Origin: Clostridium sp.
Lineage (GTDB): Bacteria; Bacillota; Clostridia; Lachnospirales; Lachnospiraceae
Direction: 5' to 3'
DNA length: 37,082 bases
NCBI GenBank assembly: GCA_023664385.1
Contig: JAMPFU010000031.1
Coordinates: 1-37,082, forward strand
In this document: positions 17,582-25,228 of the stretch, one piece after another
Numbering within the stretch: the stretch's first letter is position 1
Layout: every line of letters starts with the position of its first letter
Made by a program: the position numbers and the translations under genes
Notes under the pieces: model-generated
What the model was told of the DNA's origin: nothing
The model's database searches: none
What the model saw: only the letters and a program-made list of their open reading frames with translations

Positions 17582-18211
17582 CTATTCCTTATTCTTGTTC
17601 AAGACAATTCCAAAAACGGCGCCGCAAATACCACCGATAATATGCGTGAGCTGAGAAATGTTGTCATTTTCAAATATTCCACTTACAACCTCTGCACCTA
17701 AGTAAATAATAATAATCAAAATCATCGTCAACGGTATACCGTCACCCTTTATGCTCGAGGCTGACGTAAGTATAATCATCATAAACACAATTCCACTTGC
17801 GCCAAGCAATGCAACATGCGGAAAGAACAGTATATTTACAAGTCCCGACACAACTGCCGTTATGGCTATCATTCCAAGCAGCCTTCCACTGCCGTATTTT
17901 TCTTCCAAGATAGGTCCAAGCAGCAGAAACAGCATCATATTTCCCGAAAGGTGCGCCCAGCTTGCATGTCCTAATGTATGTCCGAACAGCCTTATAAAAA
18001 ATCCAAAGGAGATAGGCGAACGGTATACGGAAAAAGCTGCCATTACCAATTTTCCGTTAAACACTTTATCCAATATGAGTATGATAAGCGCCGCAATTGC
18101 AAAGGTAAGCACGACAGGCGCATTATAGCTTATCCTTGGAAGCTTACGCTTTTTCGGTGCTTCAGCCACAGCTTCATTTTCTCTGGTTTGTAACTGATTA
18201 AAATTATCCAT
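17582..18211 (-). CDS. Rhomboid family intramembrane serine protease
   Basis: Integral membrane protease of 209 residues with about six hydrophobic segments and a Lys/Arg-rich cytosolic N-terminus. The diagnostic residues are present: HLSGNMM near 83-89 (oxyanion Asn), GASGI near 133-137 (nucleophile Ser) and HIIGG near 189-193 (catalytic His). AAGGAGG precedes the ATG. It lies 12 bp before the LRR lipoprotein and 17 bp after the phosphoesterase. Substrates are unknown. Confidence 0.92.
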   Translation of the reverse strand: MDNFNQLQTRENEAVAEAPKKRKLPRISYNAPVVLTFAIAALIILILDKVFNGKLVMAAFSVYRSPISFGFFIRLFGHTLGHASWAHLSGNMMLFLLLGPILEEKYGSGRLLGMIAITAVVSGLVNILFFPHVALLGASGIVFMMIILTSASSIKGDGIPLTMILIIIIYLGAEVVSGIFENDNISQLTHIIGGICGAVFGIVLNKNKE

Positions 18212-18228
18212 AGTTCCTCCTTCTTTCT

Positions 18229-19053
18229 CTACTGCCCTGCCTTAAATCTGACACATACAATATCGGGAAAATTAAACAGCCGCACAGGAATAACACTGTT
18301 TCCAAGTCCACGGCTTACAACCATGGCTGTATCATTTTCCTCATATACTCCACTTGTGTACGCAGGATGAAACCCTTGGTCGGGCGCATAAACCCCGCCA
18401 ATAAACGGCAGCCTGAACTGTCCTCCATGTGCATGTCCCGCAAGCACAAGGTCTGCTCCATATATGCTGTAATCCTTAATATACTGTGGTTCATGTGTAA
18501 GAAGAACCACTAGCTCCGTTTTATCATTCAGGCGAAGCTCCTTTAACGTATCATCTAAAAGAGAGCCGTCATCAAGCCCTGCAAGAATAAAATCGGAATC
18601 ACCCTTTTCTATACTAAGGTACGTATTGTCCAAAATTGTAACGCCCTCCTGCCGAAGCATGTCCATAAGCGCATTATATAAATCATCGGAAAGCCATTTT
18701 TCATGGTTTCCCGTAACGTAATACACAGGCGCTATCGAAGCTGCATTTCGGACAAGTGCAGCCGCTTTATCAAAATTCTTACTGCGCTCATCAACCAAAT
18801 CCCCTGTTATCACTATCATGTCAGGCTCACATTCCTCAATTTTCTTTATGAGCCGCTTCTGATTTTTGCCAAAGCCCTTATTGTGAAGGTCGGATAAATG
18901 AACAATTGTAAAGCCGTCCATTTCCTTTGTTATTTTCTCGTTGGCGTATTCGTACTCCGACAACACAAGCATATTGTTTTGCCAATAACAAAATCCCACT
19001 AAAAAGACAATGACACAGATTACTATTATGTACCTTTTTTTACTTTTCTTCAT
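18229..19053 (-). CDS. Membrane-anchored metallophosphoesterase (YkuE-like)
   Basis: Calcineurin-like phosphoesterase of 274 residues. One N-terminal hydrophobic segment (residues 8-24) anchors it with the catalytic domain outside. Metal-binding motifs in order: HLSDLHN near 52-58, GDLVDE near 84-89, GNHEKW near 115-120, LTHEPQY near 186-192 and GHAHGGQFRLP near 206-216. Similar B. subtilis proteins were linked to lipid phosphate hydrolysis; here the substrate is not known. It lies in the same minus-strand run as the YczE-like and rhomboid genes. Confidence 0.92.
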   Translation of the reverse strand: MKKSKKRYIIVICVIVFLVGFCYWQNNMLVLSEYEYANEKITKEMDGFTIVHLSDLHNKGFGKNQKRLIKKIEECEPDMIVITGDLVDERSKNFDKAAALVRNAASIAPVYYVTGNHEKWLSDDLYNALMDMLRQEGVTILDNTYLSIEKGDSDFILAGLDDGSLLDDTLKELRLNDKTELVVLLTHEPQYIKDYSIYGADLVLAGHAHGGQFRLPFIGGVYAPDQGFHPAYTSGVYEENDTAMVVSRGLGNSVIPVRLFNFPDIVCVRFKAGQ

Positions 19054-19084
19054 ACCAAAATCTCCACTTATGTGAATTTATTTT

Positions 19085-19792
19085 TTATTTCCTAAGCAGC
19101 CTGTCCACAGGTGCAGTCAGGAATTTTTGAAAAAGCTTTACAACCATTCCCGTAAATATTGCGGCAATGATTGTACCCTCTCTTGTCCCCTGAATGGTAA
19201 AATCGAAAAATATAAGGGATAACAAAATTGTCAGCACAACGCATACACAGTCAAAGGCTATTTTTATATTTCCAAACTGCTTTCCCGTCGTGTCTGATAT
19301 TGCTTTTATAAATGCCTCTGCCGAATTCATAACAACATTTGCAATGACGGCAAGCGCAATGCCCAATGCCAAAATAACCGTACCCAAAATGACAAACAGC
19401 AGCTTCAATATGTATGCGTCAACCTGAATAAACGACACAAGCCACATTCCAAAATCAGTGAAATACCCAAACAAAAACGAAAGTGGTATCTGCAATAGCT
19501 GTATAAGCTGAAAATTCTTACGCAGTATTAAAATCTGTCCTGCAATGAGAATTAAATTCCATATAAAAAGCCAGTTGCCAAAGCTTAACGAGGTAAATTT
19601 ACGACTTAAAACATCTGAAACGGAGGATGTTGGAGGCACCCCAAGCTCTGCCTTCTTTGTTACTGCAACGCCAAGTGCCACCACAAAAAGACTGATGATG
19701 AAAAGTATGTACCTCTTTGCAAGCTCTCTTTTACCCATTTTATGCTTCTCTATATTGTTATCCGTTTCATGTTCATTTATAGTATCTTTCAT
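19085..19792 (-). CDS. YczE/YitT-like membrane protein
   Basis: Protein of 235 residues with about five to six membrane helices and a charged 25-residue N-terminal tail. The KAELGVPPTSSVSDVLS region after helix 1 and FGNWLFIWN match the YczE/YyaS family (now DUF6198) as I recall it. The biochemical role is unknown. It begins 44 bp after the small membrane protein gene upstream and lies in the same run of genes. Confidence 0.75.
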   Translation of the reverse strand: MKDTINEHETDNNIEKHKMGKRELAKRYILFIISLFVVALGVAVTKKAELGVPPTSSVSDVLSRKFTSLSFGNWLFIWNLILIAGQILILRKNFQLIQLLQIPLSFLFGYFTDFGMWLVSFIQVDAYILKLLFVILGTVILALGIALAVIANVVMNSAEAFIKAISDTTGKQFGNIKIAFDCVCVVLTILLSLIFFDFTIQGTREGTIIAAIFTGMVVKLFQKFLTAPVDRLLRK

Positions 19793-19836
19793 GTTTTCTC
19801 CAATTTCTGTTGTAAATTATGCCGCATTTTATAAAA

Positions 19837-20253
19837 TCATTTTTGCTTGGAAGCCCAATCTATGACATTCTGAAAGAACTCTATGATTATGCCTGCCGCA
19901 GCCAATATAAACACAATAATGGTAACAACTACGGCAATTACTGAAACAATGCTCAAAATAAGGGCAGGAAGCCTCAGTCCATTTTCCCGCTCCTGAAATC
20001 CGAATATGCCAAACAAAACGGCGATTATCGGAAAAACATACAAAAATATTTTATCCAATACAAGCATGACGACCCGCATAACGCTGAACAGCCTGACAGG
20101 TGGCATAAAAACAAGAATTGCTATGTAAAGCAGGCTTATAACCGACAACACAATGGCAGCCCTTGAGTATTTCCCCGCCCTGTCTATTCTTCGTCTTTCA
20201 ACTGCACTTGCATTATTGTAATTCATGGCAGACTTATCATAAATATTTTCCAT
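19837..20253 (-). CDS. Small membrane protein with three hydrophobic segments
   Basis: Protein of 138 residues not assigned to a named family. Hydrophobic segments are at about 33-51, 61-85 and 94-125, with an Asn/Arg-rich soluble start. The arrangement recalls DUF4190-type proteins but the match is weak. It starts 16 bp after the YunG-like gene, preceded by an AGGAG-like site, and looks translationally linked to its neighbours. Confidence 0.65.
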   Translation of the reverse strand: MENIYDKSAMNYNNASAVERRRIDRAGKYSRAAIVLSVISLLYIAILVFMPPVRLFSVMRVVMLVLDKIFLYVFPIIAVLFGIFGFQERENGLRLPALILSIVSVIAVVVTIIVFILAAAGIIIEFFQNVIDWASKQK

Positions 20254-20269
20254 AGGTTGACTCCTTTAT

Positions 20270-20707
20270 TTACACCTGTCCATCCAACAGCATTTGCCTC
20301 AACTTCTCGTACCTAAGCCTCTTTTCTTCCTTTGCAAAATGAACCTCCCTAAGCTGTTCGGGATTGTTCTCATAAACAAGGCTTTTTGCCTCCTCGCCAA
20401 ACTGCTCGCTTGTAAGGTCAAAGCAGCAGTCGCCAATCACATTATAGCAGTGATAGTTGCCGCCGTCACGCAAAATACCGTAAACCGTTCCACCGAAAAT
20501 ATCCTGCGCAAGAAATGCAGTAATCGAGCATTGTCCAAGTGTCTTGTTATCCTTGCTCCACTCATGCCTCATTCTTGGCGCACATGTATCGGCACACCAT
20601 ATCTTAGATAAGGCGTCATACAAATCTCTCGGCGTATGAATCAAAGGATATGTTTCATTTTCTGTTGTAATTGTGGCTGTCTCCCAGCCGTAAAACTTGT
20701 ACTGCAT
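20270..20707 (-). CDS. YunG-like cytosolic protein
   Basis: Protein of 145 residues without membrane segments. The features I associate with the B. subtilis YunG family are present: a Trp/Cys motif near residue 33 (IWCADTCAP), QCSITAFLAQDIFGG near 57-71, HCYNVIGDCCFDLTSEQF near 85-102. The Cys and His residues could suggest a papain-like fold, but catalysis has not been shown to my knowledge. It is the first gene after a good promoter and AGGAGG. Confidence 0.7.
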   Translation of the reverse strand: MQYKFYGWETATITTENETYPLIHTPRDLYDALSKIWCADTCAPRMRHEWSKDNKTLGQCSITAFLAQDIFGGTVYGILRDGGNYHCYNVIGDCCFDLTSEQFGEEAKSLVYENNPEQLREVHFAKEEKRLRYEKLRQMLLDGQV

Positions 20708-20750
20708 GGCTACCTCCTAATACACCTTGTCAATTGCTGCCCGTACCCGA

Positions 20751-20779
20751 ATTATATCAAAAACAAAAAATAAGCTCAA
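20751..20779 (-). promoter_or_regulatory. Promoter of the YunG-to-LRR gene run
   Basis: On the minus strand TTGAGC (20774-20779), a 17-bp spacer and TATAAT (20751-20756). The -35 lies inside the terminator hairpin of the upstream unit, so ending one transcript and starting the next share the same 50 bp. Confidence 0.6.
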
Positions 20780-20802
20780 CCACTATTCATTGGCTGAGCT
20801 TA
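20759..20802 (-). terminator. Intrinsic terminator
   Basis: On the minus strand TAAGCTCAGCC pairs with GGTTGAGCTTA (11 bp, one G-U pair) and is followed by TTTTTTGTTTTTG. It would end transcripts coming from the repeat-protein gene or the palindrome at 20831-21214. Confidence 0.75.
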
Positions 20803-20830
20803 GCTATTAACGGAAAAATGCAACGAAACA

Positions 20831-21214
20831 GGCTGTCGCAGTAAGGATTTTAAGGCACACATAAAATTACACTGACAAGCCCTCTTATATTTTGTATTTT
20901 TATAGTTACCGGCTATCTTTAGCATATTGATATTTTGTCTTTTCTATTATGTGGGGCACGTACTGTTGTCTGAGTGCACAGCCTTATGCTGCAAATGGTA
21001 TGTGTATTTTGAATTGCAACTTTTTAAGACCGTAAGAATACCTCGCATTTGACAGCATAGCTGTGTACGAGTTCAAGGGAGTGCCCCACAAGCCATAATA
21101 GAACAGACAAAATATCTTAATATGCTTAGATAGCACAGGTTATAAAAATAGAAAATATAAGAGGGCTTGTCTTGAGGAAACAACTATGTGCCTTAAATCC
21201 TTACTGCGGCAGCC
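20831..21214. repeat. 384-bp palindromic element with hairpin ends
   Basis: The left arm starts GGCTGTCGCAGTAAGGATTT and the right arm, read inward on the other strand, GGCTGCCGCAGTAAGGATTT. The arms stay complementary with gaps for about 175 bp: AAGCCCTCTTATATTTT, GCTATCT, GCATATT, ATATTTTGTC, TTCTATTATG and GTGGGGCAC all recur inverted. The outer 55-60 bp of each arm is a hairpin (GGGCT/AGCCC) that matches the lone copy at 3403-3457. No ORF of note lies inside. It begins 7 bp beyond the stop of the repeat-protein gene. A non-autonomous transposable element (MITE-like) is the likely explanation. Confidence 0.8.
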
Positions 21215-21221
21215 CATTATC

Positions 21222-21982
21222 CTACTCAGTTTCTGCATATACAACGTACCACTTGCCATCATCATAGCCTATCACAATGACTTCCGTCTGATTAATTTCA
21301 TTGTAGCTTCCATAATACCGTTCCTCGACCTTATACGCATATGCTTTTTTCACGTTCAAATCCACTCCATATGCAACACGCATATTAGAGAGTATACGGT
21401 CAAGCTCATCATCTGTAACCTTTTTTCATTTACAATCTTATAATCAACCTGCATGCCTCCAAGGTAATTGTCATACAGTTCAAAAAACTGGCTTCCGTTT
21501 TCCACTCCGTTTATGGCAAGCGCTCCATCTTTAACAGTCTGTCTTATTTGCGGATGAAACGTATCGTAAGTTGCATCAAAATCCATATCGTTATAGCCCT
21601 TAAAGAAATTATCCACAACCTCCCTACTTGCCTTTTCGTTCATTTTTTCCATAACTACAAAGGCACCAAATACGCCTGCTGCAATAAGGACTAAGACGCC
21701 GATAACAATTCCGATAATGGCTCCTGCCTTCTTTTTCTTCTTCGGCGGCATGGCAGCTCCACCCACAGGATTTTGATTATAACCATTTGTCCATTGTCCT
21801 GCATTTGGATTGTAGCCCTGCATAGGCTGTCCTGCATTTGGATCGTAACCCTGTACAGGCTGTCCTGCGTTTGGATTGTAGCCCTGCATAGGCTGTCCTG
21901 CATTTGGATCGTAACCCTGCATAGGCTATCCCATGTTTGGGTCATAACCATAAGGTGTCTGATTTTCATTTCTCTCATTCAT
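21222..21982 (-). pseudogene. Broken gene for a GYxPN-repeat membrane protein (nonsense plus frameshift)
   Basis: The ATG at 21982, with AGGAGG upstream, reads MNERNENQTPYGYDPNMG and then TAG at 21926-21928, where the neighbouring repeats have CAG. Reading goes on in frame through five 11-residue repeats (GQPMQGYDPNA type), a Lys-rich stretch and a membrane helix (AGAIIGIVIGVLVLIAAGVF), then an extracellular domain. A one-base loss in a run of A (plus-strand T at 21421-21426) shifts the frame; the next frame continues VTDDELDRILSNMRVAYGV and ends WYVVYAETE at 21222. Two independent lesions suggest real decay, although an internal ATG just after the TAG could restart translation. Confidence 0.75.
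21796..21930 (-). repeat. 33-bp tandem repeats encoding GQPxQGYxPNA
   Basis: About four complete copies of a 33-bp unit plus partial ends, alternating GYDPNA and GYNPNA and PMQ and PVQ. The near identity of the copies shows recent expansion by slippage or recombination. Confidence 0.85.
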
Positions 21983-22001
21983 ATAAATACCCTCCTATTA
22001 T

Positions 22002-22079
22002 TTATTCATTTTCTTCCTTTTCTGATAGTGCCGTCCCCAACACGTCATTATATTCCAATTCAAACTTAATCTCAATATT
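22002..22079 (-). pseudogene. C-terminal remnant in frame after the lipoprotein stop
   Basis: Directly after the TGA of the lipoprotein gene the same frame reads NIEIKFELEYNDVLGTALSE and then KEENE before TAA. FELEYNDVL resembles the FELEYDDLLYF just before the TGA, and the DNA around it is duplicated (TTTGAATTGGAATAT occurs in both). The simplest reading is a collapsed tandem duplicate of the lipoprotein gene; stop-codon readthrough is a less likely alternative. Confidence 0.5.
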
Positions 22080-22913
22080 TCAGTGCGTGTAAATAAAATA
22101 CAACAAATCATCATATTCCAATTCAAACCTGCCATTTTCATATTTCACGGAAAACACTATCTTAATCGGTGAATATGGAAATGAATTTTCCACCATAATC
22201 TGTGGTATTACTTCCAGCTGCATTGTCTCCGCATCAAACCGTATGTTGCCTTCAAAATCCACCGTTCCCGCATATGGGTATTGCTCCGTCCAATTCGGCA
22301 GCTCTATTTCTGCTAAAATAATTCCCTCTTTATCTGAAAAAATAATTTTGCGGGAAGCCTCATCATAACGATAATCAATGAGAGCGTCTATATCCTGTGG
22401 ATAATCCTTATACTCGTAACTATTCCACGCCGTATCATAATCGTATACCAGCAATTTATACCAATTACCCGGCGAATCTGTGCCCGTCCTAATACTAATA
22501 ATTATTTCTGCCACACCATCATTATCAATATCTGCATCGGACAGCTTCGGAAGCTCTTGATAATAATTTTTGTACGTTTGGTTAATCAATACCTTTTCTC
22601 CCCGAACATAAAGAAGCATTGCCGATTCTTCACCCTCAGTGATGCCGTACAGCCGTACATCATCATTCAATTGATTCAATAATACTAAGGAATCATCCCA
22701 ATAAGCATCTAAATCAGGATATGTATTACACGAATCCAAATTATCGTTGGTGATGGAATTAAAATAGTTTGTCAGATTTTCAGATGCAGCCACTGTGTTT
22801 TCTGCATCAGCTTTCGCTTCGCCTGCCGCCGCTTCCTTATTGCTGCAGCCAAAGCAGCATACAGACATTACCGCAAACAGCAAAATAAATCTCAGCTTTT
22901 TTACTCCACTCAC
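22080..22913 (-). CDS. Lipoprotein with EF-hand-like DxDNDG motif
   Basis: Protein of 277 residues, not assigned to a family. GTG at 22913 is chosen as start because GGAGGG lies 7 bp upstream; the ATG at 22928 overlaps that site. The signal peptide ends in a lipobox (VCCFGC), so it is a surface lipoprotein. SDADIDNDGVAEIIISI near residue 145-160 resembles the calcium loop of FG-GAP/VCBS-type proteins. The remainder is acidic and beta-rich in appearance. It is the first gene after a strong promoter and is followed by the broken repeat-protein gene. Confidence 0.75.
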   Translation of the reverse strand: MSGVKKLRFILLFAVMSVCCFGCSNKEAAAGEAKADAENTVAASENLTNYFNSITNDNLDSCNTYPDLDAYWDDSLVLLNQLNDDVRLYGITEGEESAMLLYVRGEKVLINQTYKNYYQELPKLSDADIDNDGVAEIIISIRTGTDSPGNWYKLLVYDYDTAWNSYEYKDYPQDIDALIDYRYDEASRKIIFSDKEGIILAEIELPNWTEQYPYAGTVDFEGNIRFDAETMQLEVIPQIMVENSFPYSPIKIVFSVKYENGRFELEYDDLLYFIYTH

Positions 22914-22927
22914 GCAAATACCCTCCA

Positions 22928-22971
22928 TATAGTGATATGTACACTATAGTAATTTGCCCATTACAAGTCAA
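22928..22971 (-). promoter_or_regulatory. Promoter and putative operator of the lipoprotein gene
   Basis: On the minus strand TTGACT (22966-22971), a 17-bp spacer and TATAGT (22943-22948). The -10 forms half of a perfect inverted repeat, TATAGTG-N7-CACTATA (22928-22949 region), a likely repressor site or leader hairpin that ends at the ribosome binding site. The remaining 250 bp up to the next gene is AT-rich with no gene seen; a short ATGATTT/AAATCAT repeat lies at about 23153-23173. Confidence 0.6.
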
Positions 22972-23222
22972 GCACCCTGCAGTTTCCTTTCCGCAACCTA
23001 CAGTTTCTTTCTATAATGCTTGTTTTTTTTCTGCATCTGTCAGTCAGACTGATTCACATGAAATCGGTCATACATTTTTATTAAAATTTTTCCATAAAAA
23101 ACAAATTTGTATTCGTATATAAAATATAACCTTAAAAAGCAGAGTGCTTACATATGATTTTTCAACATAAATCATAATTTCACAAACATTTATAAAATTT
23201 TTTTAACGGGAGGACACTTTCT

Positions 23223-24353
23223 ATGAAAAAGAAGCTTATAATTTCAGCAATGATAGCTACATTCATCTGCACAGGCTGTGGAAATACCAAATCAGCCGAT
23301 GCCACAGCCAACGACTACAGCGACTATACGTATACAACTGAAGCTGTCCAAGACGGGTTTGACATGACATATTCAAACGGTCAGGGTGCCTATTACGATG
23401 GTGGAATGTCTGATGAATATGTATCTATGGACTCTACGGAGGCAGTAAAAAACGAAACGACCTCAGGCTCTGACGTATCACAGGCAACCAAAGAGGTTAC
23501 GGGCGTTATAAATAAGGAAATGCTTGTTTACCGCGGTGCGCTTTCCATTGACACCTTGGACTTTAATACCTCCGTAAATGATTTTAAGGCTCTTATAAAT
23601 GAAAAAGGCGGCTTTATCGAATCTGAATCATACACGGACAATCGTTCCACAAACGGCTACTACGCCGTAGACGCTTCGGAAAAGCATAATGTATATTCTG
23701 CCATGATAAGAGTACCAAGCTCCGAATATGATGCAGTTATGAACTCGGCAGGCAGCTTTGGCGATGTGAGGAACAAATCCTCCGACGCCACAAACGTTAC
23801 ACAGCAGTACGGAACATACAAATCACAGCTTGAAATCTACGAGACAGAATACAAAAGATACCTTGCCTTACTGGAGGAAGCAACCGAGGACGAATATGCG
23901 CTTATGATTGAAAATGAGCTGTTTAATATTCAGATACAGATAGCCACCCTGAAATCAAGCATTACCAACATTGAAAATGATGTAGCATATTCCTATATAG
24001 ACATAACAATCAAAGAGGTAACAAAATACGAGGACGCACCGGCAAAGACCGACACCTTCGGAGATAGATTTAAAAACATCTGTAAGGCTTCATGGACGGG
24101 ATTTTTAAATGTATTAGAGAACCTTCTGTTCTTCATTATTTTAAATATATATTACCTCATTATAATCGCTGCCATTATAATCGCAATCGTACTGGCAGTA
24201 AAGAAGAAACGGAAGAAAAAAGCCTTGAAAAATGCAAACGCACCTGTTCGGAATATACAAAACAAAAATACAGTCACGACAAATACAACTGAAACAGAAA
24301 CAGCCGCACAAAGTAAGAAAGCCGAAGCTGACACACCAAAAAATTGGCAATAG
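23223..24353 (+). CDS. DUF4349 domain lipoprotein
   Basis: Protein of 376 residues. The signal peptide ends in a lipobox (TFICTGC, Cys at 19). A Tyr/Asp/Ser-rich linker spans 25-95. The DUF4349 domain follows from about 98 to 270, recognised by the MLVYRGALSIDT start, GGFIESE, IRVPSSEYDAVM and a coiled-coil section around 200-250 before YSYIDITIKE. A C-terminal membrane helix at about 298-325 is followed by a KKKRKKKALK stretch and a Thr-rich cytosolic tail. The function of the family is not known. GGGAGG precedes the ATG. Confidence 0.88.
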   Translation: MKKKLIISAMIATFICTGCGNTKSADATANDYSDYTYTTEAVQDGFDMTYSNGQGAYYDGGMSDEYVSMDSTEAVKNETTSGSDVSQATKEVTGVINKEMLVYRGALSIDTLDFNTSVNDFKALINEKGGFIESESYTDNRSTNGYYAVDASEKHNVYSAMIRVPSSEYDAVMNSAGSFGDVRNKSSDATNVTQQYGTYKSQLEIYETEYKRYLALLEEATEDEYALMIENELFNIQIQIATLKSSITNIENDVAYSYIDITIKEVTKYEDAPAKTDTFGDRFKNICKASWTGFLNVLENLLFFIILNIYYLIIIAAIIIAIVLAVKKKRKKKALKNANAPVRNIQNKNTVTTNTTETETAAQSKKAEADTPKNWQ

Positions 24354-24361
24354 CCTCCCCT

Positions 24362-24411
24362 AGCCCAGCCTGCCGCATGAAGCCGTAAATCTTATGCTTG
24401 CAGGCTGGGCT
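24362..24411. terminator. GC-rich hairpin between the lipoprotein and the next gene
   Basis: AGCCCAGCCTGC pairs perfectly with GCAGGCTGGGCT (12 bp), with an inner GCAT/ATGC pair extending it. It lies 9 bp after the DUF4349 stop. The T-run of a standard terminator is missing on both strands, so it may be a weak terminator, an mRNA processing or stability element, or a small repeat. Confidence 0.5.
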
Positions 24412-24453
24412 GCATCTATGGTATTCTAACAAAAAACAAAAGGACAGGAATTT

Positions 24454-25185
24454 ATGGAATTAAAGCTTAAGGATGACACAAAAAACGAAAGCAGGGATAA
24501 CCAAAATGATACACAATTTATCCAAAATGACAATTACGGCGGAACGCAGGATAAGGTAGTTCCAAATCCCGTTGTAATTAACTTTGACGAGGTTCATGCA
24601 CCCATCGATTCCCGCAAAAGCTCACATACAGGACTAATTATCAAGCTATTTGTATTCATTATTTTGGCTGTCATTTTCATGGTTATTTACAAAAATGTAA
24701 TCAAGCCAAACTTCACTACAACAGATATTACGGATTATGTAAAATCCGATGAGGTAGCAATGATAGGAGGGCTAAAGCTGAGTGGGAGCTTTGAAGCCGA
24801 CAGTGCATGGGCAGGCCGCCTCCCGATTTTCAGCAATGTAAGCAGCGGCATTACAGTTAAATCCAACAGCGGCATAGCCATCATTTACAAAAATAATAAA
24901 CAGTTCGGCATAGCCATAGACGGCAAGGGGTATAAAATGTTTGGCGTGAAAATAGGCGACCCCGAATATGATGCTGTCGACAATATTACATTTGCATATG
25001 ACAGCGACTTCAGCATTTTAAACGATTTGGTGGACACACGTTCCATGAGTACCTACTATCAAAATACAAAAACAAATGAGCTGCTTGTTATAACCGTCAA
25101 TGGAAACTCAAACAGAGTTGTTGCAGTGACATATTTTTATGACGGACGGTTTCTGACGAACACCTTAGATGACCTTTCTGATTAG
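24454..25185 (+). CDS. Membrane-anchored protein of unknown function
   Basis: Protein of 243 residues not assigned to a family. Residues 1-52 are hydrophilic and rich in Asn, Asp and Lys. One membrane helix spans about 54-78 (LIIKLFVFIILAVIFMVIY). The rest, about 165 residues, is probably outside the cell and ends FYDGRFLTNTLDDLSD. The short tail with type II anchor topology suggests an envelope protein. GGA-rich but weak ribosome site (AAAAGGACAGG) before the ATG. It ends 43 bp before the start of the aldo/keto reductase gene. Confidence 0.75.
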   Translation: MELKLKDDTKNESRDNQNDTQFIQNDNYGGTQDKVVPNPVVINFDEVHAPIDSRKSSHTGLIIKLFVFIILAVIFMVIYKNVIKPNFTTTDITDYVKSDEVAMIGGLKLSGSFEADSAWAGRLPIFSNVSSGITVKSNSGIAIIYKNNKQFGIAIDGKGYKMFGVKIGDPEYDAVDNITFAYDSDFSILNDLVDTRSMSTYYQNTKTNELLVITVNGNSNRVVAVTYFYDGRFLTNTLDDLSD

Positions 25186-25228
25186 CAACTCTTATAAAAT
25201 AGAAATTAGTTTTAAAAAAAGAAGGTGC

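Noticed and set aside
20831-21214. CRISPR array or structured RNA gene in the palindromic region
   Set aside because: There are no regularly spaced direct repeats; the signal is one inverted duplication.
21796-21930. CRISPR-like direct repeats of 33 bp
   Set aside because: The units are contiguous without spacers and encode an in-frame peptide repeat.
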